DNA from: Chrysemys picta bellii | Lineage: Eukaryota; Chordata; Testudines; Emydidae | NCBI RefSeq assembly: GCF_011386835.1 | Contig: NC_088796.1 | Span: forward strand, 83,659,468 to 83,723,467 | Length of the DNA stretch: 64,000 bases | Direction of reading: 5' to 3' | Part shown: in pieces, positions 56,072 to 64,000 of the stretch | Numbering within the stretch: the first letter of the stretch is position 1 | How the letters are laid out: every line of letters begins with the position of its first letter | Translations under genes and position numbers: made by a program | The notes under the pieces: model-generated | The model's database searches: none | Seen by the model: the letters and a program-made list of their open reading frames with translations, nothing else | What the model was told of the DNA's origin: nothing

Positions 56072-56403
56072 CAGGGGTCGGCAACCTTCGGTACGTGGCC
56101 CATCAGGGTAATCCACTGATGAGCCACGAGACATTTTGTTTACATTGACTCTCCAAAGGCATGGCTCCCCGCAGCTCCCAATGGCTGCAGTTCCTGGCCA
56201 ATCGGAGCTGCGGGAAGCAGTGGCCAGCACGTCCAAGCGGCTTGTGCCGCTTCCCGCAGCTCTCATTGGCTGGGAACGGCGAACCGCGACCACTGCGAGC
56301 TGTGGGGGGGCCGTGCCTGTGGACAGTCAACGTAAACAAAATGTCTCGCGGCCTGCCAGTAGATTACCCTGATGGGCCGTGTGCTGAAGGTTGCTGACCT
56401 CTG
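56072..56403. mobile_element. Foldback hAT MITE B (332 bp), perfect 8-bp duplication
   Basis: CCCTAGTG is duplicated exactly at 56064-56071 and 56404-56411. Ends are CAGGGGTCGGCAACCTTCGG and 'gctgaaggttgctgacctctg'. The arms hold ACATTTTGTTTACATTGACT and AGTCAACGTAAACAAAATGT, and CAGCTCCCAATGGCTG with GGCCAATCGGAGCTG. ORFs on both strands are palindrome shadows. Confidence 0.95.
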
Positions 56404-56411
56404 CCCTAGTG

Positions 56412-57343
56412 ATTAAGAAACTGTGTGTCTGCAATGCTGGTTCATATTCACCTATAAGGTAAATAAAACAACAGTTATCATAGCTTTGCATAGGGTATGA
56501 CTGACTGTAATCAAAAACTCATCAGTGACTCGGCAGAAGCATCATGGGTTACATCTGCATAGTCACTGGCCTATTTCCTTTCCTCTGCCAGGCTACTGCT
56601 CCCCTCGTATTACAGATAAAGTCATCTACACTTAATTGGAATTGCTCTTGCATAGTATATGTTTGTTATTTATTAACTATTATTATTTATTTGTATTGTG
56701 TTAGTGCTGCGAGCCCCCAATCAGGGTTTGGGCCCTGTTGTGCTTTGCACTGAGACTGTCCCAGTCCGGATCTTACAATCTAGATTGAGACAAGTTGCTG
56801 AAGGTGGGTGTGACAAATATAAAGGAGCAAAAGGGGAGTGAGGACAAGGGTCATGAAATAACATCAAATGATTACATAGGTAGCTAGTGCGCAGCTTGAT
56901 AGGTTTCTGAAGGTACCAAATCTATTTTTTCAATACAAGTACATTAAGGTACCCTCAAATGATACACAACCAAATAATCAATGATCGGTTGATTTATTGT
57001 ATGCAATTGCCATCTTTTTCATCAAGGGTGGCTGCATTCTGGTTGAAAAATGGATACTCCCTTTCCTTTTCATAGCATATAAAGAAGCACAGAAGTAGAA
57101 AAATGGCTATTGAAAATAGCTAAAAAGATAGCAAAAGCCATTCCACTCAATGCTGCTTTGTCATGCTAGTGCCAGGGAACAGCATGCCTTGCTGTCTCAC
57201 CTGGAGCTTATTGTTGATCAAACCAACTTTAAGCCTCCCATTGTGGTATTACCCTTTGACAAGGGAACAGGAAAGTGCAGTCACTGTAGGAGAAAGTCAG
57301 TGTTGCACAGTAGGTGAGGGGGCCAGCTGTCAAAGGCTATAGT
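56412..57343. other. No gene; contains an old interspersed repeat
   Basis: Bases 56660-56815 ('attattatttatttgtattg', 'gggccctgttgtgctttgcactg', 'cttacaatctagattgag') are the same old amniote repeat as at 22.1 kb, inverted relative to 10.9 kb. The rest is unassigned. Confidence 0.5.
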
Positions 57344-57351
57344 GCCTAGAT

Positions 57352-57937
57352 CAGTGGTTCTCAACCAGGGGTATGCAGAGGTCTTCCAGGGGATATATAA
57401 ACTCATCTAGATATTTGCCTAGTTTTACAACAGGCTACATAAAAAGCATCAGCGAAGTCATTACTAAACTAAAATGTCATACATAAAATAACTTGATTAT
57501 ACTGCTCTGTATCCTATACACTGAAATGTATGTACAATACACCGCTACCTCGATATAACGCGACCCGATATAACAGGAATTCGGATATAATGGGGGTAAA
57601 GCAGTGCTCCAGGGGGGCGGGGCTGCACACTCTGGTGGATCAAAGCAAGTTCAATATAACACGATTTCATCTATAAAGCGGTAAGATTTTTTGGCTCCTG
57701 AGGACAGCGTTATATCGAGGTAGAGGTGTATTATATTCCAATTGATTTATTTTATAATTATATGGTAAAAATGATAAAGTAGCATTTTTTCGGTAATAGT
57801 GTGCTGTGACACTTGTATTTTTAGGTCTGATTTTGTAAGCAAATAGTTTTAAGGTGACATAAACCTTGGGGTATGCAAGATAAATCAGACTCCTGAAGGG
57901 ACTACAGTGGTCTGGAAAGGCTGAGAACCAACCCCTG
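57352..57937. mobile_element. hAT MITE (family of 22322) carrying a mariner-type MITE
   Basis: GCCTAGAT is duplicated exactly at 57344-57351 and 57938-57945. It starts CAGTGGTTCTCAACC and ends 'gctgagaaccaacccctg', a degenerate inverted end. TCTAGATATTTGCCTAG and the 'gcagaggtcttcca' phrase match the 22-kb copy in reverse. The insert 57540-57728 is foreign to the family. Confidence 0.93.
57540..57728. mobile_element. Tc1/mariner-type MITE (189 bp) with TA duplication
   Basis: Ends CACCGCTACCTCGATATAAC and GTTATATCGAGGTAGAGGTG are inverted repeats (one mismatch). TA flanks it on both sides (57538-57539 and 57729-57730), the Tc1/mariner target. Internal 'gatataacgcg', 'ggatataatggg' and 'caatataacacg' repeats are subterminal motifs. 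No transposase. Confidence 0.93.
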
Positions 57938-57945
57938 GCCTAGAT

Positions 57946-58689
57946 GATGTGTGGAAGGAATTAATCTAAAACTACTATGTGTGTGCCTCCCGAATAGTCC
58001 CATTGACACCAAATGAAATTACATCCATAAAGTACCTGTGTAAAGTAAGCCTTGGCTACGGGTTTGGCTATGACATCTAGTCACTGTGGTCTCCCAACAC
58101 CTAGGCAATCTTTAGTGTGTTTGACAGTTCCTTTCTTGTTTAGTATCCTCCCCCCCATCACACACTAGTGTGTCTCAGCTACATAACTTCATTCTATATA
58201 CAGGAGATGACACAGTAGTCAGGGCACTTGTGAATATTCAGCAGGAGCAATCTTGTCTGTGTTAGCCAGGTTATTATACAGTGTCTGTGTGTGTGAGAAG
58301 AAAGACATCCAGGTTTATGATTCAAGGCCGGATAAAATGGCACACAAATGAGAAATAACGTCTGTTACAAGTGAAAAGCCCTCCGCTCTGGAGGTTTCCA
58401 TTTCCAGCCCTGGTATTTTGAGAAGAAAGGTCTTCCTCTCCCTCTGTGCTTACAGATAGCAGTAGCAGCGTAGGGAAACGTAGCATGTTTTCTGTGTACA
58501 AACACGTCTGAATCTCCCCCCCGGACATGCAGCTAACACTCCATCATCATTTTGAGGCAGCGTTTGCAAGTGCTCTCCCCTCCCCCAGCCCGGGGCTAGC
58601 AGGTTTTTCTGTGCCTGCTTCCCCGAGCCATTGACCAAAATCTCCCTCTGAAAACAACTATCAAAATCTTCCTCGCTTGTCACAGCTTG
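57946..58689. other. No gene recognised; DNA upstream of the CpG island
   Basis: No repeats recognised. The minus-strand ORFs at 58322-58528 and 58450-58683 have no domain. The base composition becomes C-rich from about 58500 as the island is approached. Confidence 0.4.
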
Positions 58690-59580
58690 AGCCTGGGCTG
58701 CCTACAGCTCCCCTCCCCCCAAGTCACAACCCCCAGCATCCCCTCCCCCTGGAGCTGCTCTCGGTAGGGCAACAAGCCCTCAGGCTGCTGCCTTGAGCTC
58801 CCTCCTCCTCCCCTCCAGCAGCAGCCGCCATACTGCGGGGCAACCCAAACTTGTTACACACTGGCACCAACTCCTCCTCTTGCTGCTGCCCCCTGTTGCA
58901 GGCGCCTCAGCAGCGGCACGCAGAACAGCGGGAGGCGGCCCTGGGAACTGGAGCGCGAGCGGAGGAGTTACAGCCTTGCAGGTAGGAGCTTTTGCCCGTG
59001 CACGTTGCATGCCGACGGCTGCCTGGCCGAGCTCTTTGCAGCGCCGGGGAGACGCGGAGCAGCCGCAGCCGCAGCCTGCGGGCTGAGTGAGTGGCCTCTG
59101 CGGTTCCAGGATTTGGGTTGGGGTCCGTGCCGCGGAGCGCCGGCCGGCCCAGGGTTGTGTTGCGGAGGTTGGTTGGCTGGAGGCCCGCGGGGAATTGTCT
59201 CGGGTTGCCGGGGCGGGGAGGGTGTTTGCGGGGCAGGCTGGCAGCATCTGTGCGCAGGGCCAGGGGGGTGGTAGGTGGCTGGGAAGTGGTTGCTCGCGGA
59301 GCTGGGGAGGGACCGGCTCTGTCTGGCCGCTTCTCTCGGGTGGGTTTGTTGCTTCACAGATCGCATTTTGCAACGCGGCTCCGGTTCTCCCAGGACTCGG
59401 CGTTTCCGCACCACCCTTCCCACTAAAGCAGCCGCAGCTTCCCTCCCTGCTGTTGCCTATGCAAGAGCTCGCACTGCCAGCTGCCCTAGCCTGGCGGGGG
59501 GTGGGGGGTGGGATAGTGGGGTGATCCCCCCAGCCGCCGTGCCTCCCGGGGTGCTTAGTCCGCGCCGCGTGTGAACACGC
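58690..59580. promoter_or_regulatory. CpG island, candidate gene promoter and first exon
   Basis: I count about 33 CpG dinucleotides between 58895 and 59240, against very few in ordinary flanking DNA. It is not bounded by repeats or a target duplication and shows no palindrome, unlike the GC-rich transposons here. There is no TATA box at an obvious position; several CCGCC, GGGCGG-like (GGGGCGGGG at 59211) and CCGCGG motifs occur. A possible plus-strand exon ends GCCTTGCAG at 58981 followed by GTAGGA. Two overlapping GC-rich ORFs (minus 58780-59373 and plus 59087-59524) look accidental. I cannot name a gene. Confidence 0.6.
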
Positions 59581-60954
59581 GCACCTGCCCTGAGAGGGGA
59601 ACCTGTGTGAGCCCCCCAGAAGCCTGCAGACAAATCACACCTGCTTTGTGCCAGTCCCTGTTTCATATAAAGAGGCAGGTTTTCTGCTTGCGTTTCACGG
59701 TCACAAGGGGAGAGCTGGGAAAGTGCTGATCCTCCCTGGGGTTACTTTCCCCCCATCGGATTGTGCAGCAGCTTAAAGGAGCCCAGAGGGAGGGTCTGGG
59801 AGAGGAGTGAAGGAAAGGCCTAGGCACGGCTGCTTTCTCCAGCTGTGACAAACTGAAGGCAGGAGCGCTGGAGAAAAATGAAATAAACAGAGAGATTTAA
59901 GCTCTTATCAGACCCATTACAAAACTTCTGCCTTGGCGTGAGATGCTTTGGAAGAGACGCCTCCCGTCTCTCCTTGACAGCTTTATCAGTGTTTCCCCTT
60001 CCAGCCCTGTTTGTCTCCGCTGGCTGTTGTGCCCCTTGCTCCACCACTGCAGTCCAAATCTGGTTCTCTCTCTCACCCGCTCCACTCCTGCTGCTGCCCA
60101 GCGAAAAGGAGAGGCTGCTCGTTTGGTTTAATGAGGGCAGGGCATAGTTTAACCTTGCACTGGGAGTCCTATCCTCAGGCAGTTCGGGTGGAGTAAAGTA
60201 ATACGTTTTGTGTTGTTGTGTTTGTCTTCTGGTCACAATCATATTATTTGGTTTTGGGTTTTTTTTGAGGACGCTGTTGGTCTGTGCTGCACCTGTTGTA
60301 GCAGTTTGGCTGCACTGAGTTGAACCTCTTGGTGTGTTGCCAGTATCAACATGTAAAGGATATTTGAGCTGGCTGCTTGTTTTTGGTAAATACAAATCTC
60401 AGACATTTTCATTGAACAGGGAAGTGGCTTGTTTACCTCAAAAGCTGTAGGTTGCTTGGCTCTGAACTTGTGGTATCTTGGTGCTTAAGTCAGCACTTCT
60501 GTTTAAAATCTCATTCTTATATGAAATAGAAATCAAGCCTGTATTTGATGCTTAATGTTCGGAAACTTGCTGCATATGTTTTCGAAGAACCACTCTGTAT
60601 TCTTTTATTTCTCAGCTGTCGTAAGATTTTATATCAGCTTTTTGCAGAGTTGCTGAGGTTACAAAAGATGCATGAAATGAATCAGAGTTTCTTGTCAATT
60701 CTTATTTGCCCTCAAGCTAATTATAAATGAAAATCTTCTGTGCTGTCAGTCTAAGGTATATGTTATTTGGTAATGTGTTCTGAGGTTTAGACACCATGCA
60801 GTCTCCAGTACATAATTCTTTTGCATCAAGATAATGCAGTGATCATAAATTTCAATGGTGCATACTTTGGCTTAGATCTAATGTATTGATATTAATATAT
60901 AATGCATCCTGTGGAGGAGGACTGTACCTGCCCTAGCACGTGAATGGATTATGT
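59581..60954. other. No gene recognised; possibly first-intron DNA
   Basis: Repeat-poor and compositionally ordinary after 59700. The minus ORF 59820-60395 (191 aa) has no domain and overlaps plus ORFs in other frames. Confidence 0.4.
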
Positions 60955-61102
60955 CAGTGGTTCTCAACCAGAGGTCTGGGGCCCACTGGGGGGCAGCAAG
61001 CAGGTTTCAGGGGGTCCGCCCAGCAGAGCAGGCAATAGACTTGCTGGGGACCCAGGCAGAAAGCTGAAGCCCCGCTGCCTGGGGCAGTGTAGACATATCC
61101 TT
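60955..61102 (+). mobile_element. hAT MITE fragment, left end only
   Basis: It starts CAGTGGTTCTCAACCAGAGG, 'tctggggcccactggggggc', which I recognise from a common turtle hAT MITE. It ends 'gggcagtgtagacatatcc', the terminus of a different MITE family, so the copy is truncated or recombined. I found no second copy of the left flank GATTATGT. Confidence 0.55.
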
Positions 61103-61734
61103 CGTGTCCAGCAGAGCTGAAAAGCTCATTCTTTGTGAAAGGAGCCATTTTCTTTCCCGCCCAGCTAAAATAACTATTATGGCTTTAGTTGTTCTTAAAA
61201 AACAAAGCAACTCAGAAAACACTGTTCTAAACTTACCTTTTGACTGTGTACAGCTTTCTGCAATCATGTTTTGGAGCAGATCCTTAACCACTCTGCTAAA
61301 CCTGAGCAAACAAACTTTACATAGGTTTGCTCTGTGAGAGCCAGAATTCTCTGCTTCAGGCAAATAGCCACTACTGAGGATCAATAGCCACTATTGAGGC
61401 CCTAGCTTATTCAACACCTGTTCTCCCCTCCCCTCCCCCCCAAGTGAGGCATTCTGACCAGACAGCGTGTAGTGGTGAATTGATTACTCGCTTGCCTTCA
61501 AATCTTCCAATGCATTGCTGCAGGTACAGGAATCAGAGTGCACTCCTCTGATACCTGCAGGCAGTTCAGAGTACCTCTCTGCAGATTCGTAATTTGCTAA
61601 CCCCACAAAGTGGAACCCACTGAGTTTAGGGTCCTCCTTTGATGCAGGGGATGTGGCAGGGGCACAGTTTTGCCATTGAAGTGCTACAAGGGGTTTCTGC
61701 TGTTGTCATAGTTGGTTTTTTCTCATTCAAGGCC
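61103..61734. other. No gene recognised
   Basis: Unassigned noncoding DNA. The ORFs at 61007-61384 (minus) and 61104-61337 (plus) overlap and have no domain. Confidence 0.4.
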
Positions 61735-61742
61735 CTTTCTAC

Positions 61743-62162
61743 TAGGGATGTAAATATTGGTCAAAAAAGTGAATCGGTTAAACGATTATAATTATATCGT
61801 TTAACTGGTTAACCTTTAACTGAAGTCACCCCAGCGGGCCAGCGCCAGGAGGCAGGGGCTGAGGTCCTGCTGGCTCGGCACGGCTGGGGCTGGAGCCGCT
61901 CCAGCCTGCCATGGTCGGGGTTCTGTCGTCCGGCCAGCCCGCTGGGGCTGGGGTCCCGCCTGTCCATCGCAGACGGGACTGGGGTCCTGCCTGCCCGCCC
62001 AGTGTGGCTGTGGCTGCTCCGGCACGAATGGGATTGGAGTCCCGCCTGCGTGGCGTGGACGGGGTCCTGCCGGCCCAGGCGGCCGGCCTGCCACCAGGGT
62101 AAATGGTGAAGGTCCGGTTAACAGTAAGCCTAATGCTTACCATTTAACCTTTTACATCCCTA
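61743..62162. mobile_element. hAT-like MITE (420 bp) with GC-rich core
   Basis: Ends TAGGGATGTAAATATTGG and CCTTTTACATCCCTA are inverted repeats. The flanks CTTTCTAC (61735-61742) and CTCTCTAC (62163-62170) match at 7 of 8. AT-rich tips ('gttaaacgattataattatatcgtttaac', itself a small palindrome) frame a core of 'gggctggggtcctgcctgcccg' tandem-like units. Confidence 0.9.
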
Positions 62163-62170
62163 CTCTCTAC

Positions 62171-62880
62171 ACTGCATTTACTAACCATGGCTCCAATTCT
62201 GCAACTGCATCCACACAAGTGGATCTCTGTGCAGAATAATGCTGAAGTCAATGGGTTTCATGCAGGGGCAGCAGGGATATGCTTGCACAGACACAGCTGC
62301 AAAATCAGGCCTTAAGTTGAAAGTGTGTTGACTTTGCCAAATTGTTTCAGTTAAAAAAAACAACCAAAAAAAATACACATTTTAAAAAAAATATCAAAAT
62401 GTTTTGTTTTGACAATTTCAAAATAAAATATTTTGATTTTTCAATTCAAAAAGGCTGCTTTTAGATTTCCTTCAATTTTATTTAAAATAATCTAAAAAAG
62501 CTTCAAAACGAAACAAAACATTTAGTTTCAGGTCAAACAAAACATTTCATTTGATCCAATTTTAAGAACTGCCAGCAAACAGAAAAATCAGTTATTCACA
62601 CAGGTCTAGTTAGGTGTCAAATTGGGCATTTAAAAGTTAACACAAAATCAGTGTTACGCGGCTACCCCTCTGATACTTGACAAAATCAGTGTTTACTTTG
62701 GAAAATTGTGGCCTTGCTATAGAAAAAAACTAAATTGCTGAGTGGAACAGCAGAATGTAGTGTAAACGTCAAGACTCCACTATTCTTTTGATTTTATTTA
62801 TTTATTTTTTTATGACGGGCCAGGAGTTGTGGAACGAGAGGCCTAACAGGCCTAATGATCTAGGGGTCCCTGAGCCCAGT
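62171..62880. other. No gene recognised; AT-rich
   Basis: Bases 62180-62330 carry traces of an old palindromic repeat ('gctgaagtcaatggg', 'aaaatcaggcctta'). Bases 62340-62530 are A/T-rich, with 'caaaacatttt' and 'aaaatgttttg' repeats in both directions. Confidence 0.35.
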
Positions 62881-62881
62881 C

Positions 62882-62983
62882 TCTAGCCTGAGCCAGGACG
62901 TCTACACTGCAATTGTAGAGCCCCACAGCCTGAGACCCATGGGCCAACTGCAAGTGTCTTATTGCAGTGTAGACATACCCTAA
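62882..62983. mobile_element. Fragment of the hairpin MITE family seen at 7.8 kb
   Basis: GACGTCTACACTGCAATTGT, 'gagccccacagcctgagacccatgggcc' and the end TTATTGCAGTGTAGACATAC reproduce the right half of the 7839-8226 element. The left half is absent. Confidence 0.65.
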
Positions 62984-63813
62984 GGATTCAAGGGAAGATT
63001 TGCGTGGAGACTTACTTTCATTTAGCCAACTCTGTTGCTGCTTTCTGTTTCCTAGTAATAGATGGGTCACTTCAAAAATGTTTAAGCAACTATTTTATTA
63101 TATAGACGTCTGTGAACAGTAATAATACGTTGTATGAGTACAACTGCTCTCTGCCAAAGGAGAATGGCTTTAAACATTTTCTGGGGCTTTTTAAGGGCCC
63201 TGCCATAAAGACTGCCTGAGAGTTGCGTGAATCAGCGAATCCCCTGGATGCCCTGGCCCTGCCATTGCCATTTCCCTAAGGAGCCCTCCCCAGTTGCCAT
63301 AGCACAAACCTTTTTACACTGGCTTCTCTGTGTGAATCCTATGAGGGAAGACTGTGGACACATGGTCAGTAGGTACCAGCTGCATGGAGCCACTTGGCCA
63401 TGATGTGAGGTTGCAGTGGGCTGCATGTGCTCTCTTTGCTCTGCTCCTTTCAGCTCTCTCACATACCACTTGCACAATTCCTGTTTACTTGAACGTTTGT
63501 TGTAGTAAGAATTTTTGTCTTACAAGTTTCACTATTGTGAGGATTGCAAAGTAGAATACAGCTTGTATTTTGTTACAAATGTTAGTGAAAATGAGTTCTT
63601 TGAATTACATGCAGTGTTGAAATAGTCTACTTGTATTAAAGCCAAGAGTTAATTACTGTAAGATCTAAGACGTGCCGTACATAGTCTGCAGAAAGTGCTG
63701 TGTAGATCAACAGATATGCATTGACTCTAGGAAATACTTTAACCAAAGAGAGTCTTTTTCTTGTTTAGATCAATGAGAATGGTGCTGCCATAAGAGAATT
63801 ACTCTGGAATATT
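62984..63813. other. No gene recognised
   Basis: Unassigned noncoding DNA. The ORFs at 63232-63477 (minus) and 63354-63554 (plus) overlap and show no domain. Confidence 0.4.
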
Positions 63814-63821
63814 ATTTAAAT

Positions 63822-64000
63822 TAGGGATGTAAATATTGGTTAAAAAAGTTAGCCGGTTAAACGATTAAAATTATATCATTTCACTGGTTAATCATTAACT
63901 GAGGTCACTTCGGTGGGCCGGTGGGCCAGGGCTGTGGTCCTGCCTGCCCGCTGCGGATGGGATTGGGGTTGGGGCCACTCCGGTGCGGCTGTGGCTCGGG
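63822..64000. mobile_element. hAT-like MITE, second copy of the 61743 family, cut by the window end
   Basis: It starts TAGGGATGTAAATATTGG and follows the 61.7-kb copy through 'gttaaacgattaaaattatatca' into the GC-rich core 'ggtcctgcctgcccgctgcgg', in the same orientation. The expected left duplication is ATTTAAAT (63814-63821); its partner lies beyond the window. Confidence 0.88.

Noticed and set aside
58780..59373. 197-aa minus-strand ORF in the CpG island
   Set aside because: GC-rich sequence rarely contains stop codons; overlapping plus-strand frames are equally long and no motif is recognisable.

Overview
The window is nuclear DNA of a vertebrate, most likely a hidden-necked (cryptodiran) turtle. 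Three copies of the tRNA-derived SINE known from cryptodiran turtles are present, along with CR1 LINEs, MIR-type CORE-SINEs and many short hAT-like nonautonomous elements that recur in turtle genomes. I could not run a search, so family names come from recognising the sequence. I see no bacterial-type genes, no intact protein-coding gene and no structural RNA gene. The long open reading frames are either decayed transposon genes or accidental frames inside GC-rich repeats.

Layout. 1-2.2 kb: a three-level nest, with a Harbinger element inside one CR1 and another CR1 inside the Harbinger. 2.2-9.3 kb: mostly unassigned DNA with two turtle SINEs, MIR fragments and a hairpin MITE that carries a second MITE. 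9.3-12.7 kb: an internally deleted Ty3/gypsy element bounded by a 5-bp target duplication, then a solo LTR. 13.9-22.7 kb: a SINE, a CR1 tail split by a hAT MITE, a foldback hAT, a 1-kb GC-rich hAT derivative, other MITEs and an old CR1. 25.6-26.6 kb: a second solo LTR. 28.4-32.2 kb: two hAT derivatives, one carrying a SINE and one sitting in a CR1. 36.9-37.9 kb: a foldback with a hammerhead-ribozyme-like core, and a mini-hAT. 39.8-44.6 kb: a 2.1-kb CR1 with a dead reverse transcriptase, a GC-rich repeat, and a hAT transposase pseudogene broken by a second foldback. 47.8-57.9 kb: a run of hAT derivatives, several with perfect 8-bp duplications. 58.7-59.6 kb: a CpG island that is the best candidate for the promoter and first exon of a real gene. 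61.7-64.0 kb: two copies of one MITE about 2 kb apart.

The genes do not work together as a system. What the window offers is a well-preserved record of insertions: about fifteen elements can be delimited to the base by terminal repeats plus target duplications, and several nestings give an order of events. The most unusual points are (i) several hAT-like families with different ends that share an internal inverted-CCAAT module, (ii) two foldbacks with hammerhead-like cores, one having a 13-bp target duplication, (iii) a gypsy element deleted internally but with intact outer ends, and (iv) the isolated CpG island.
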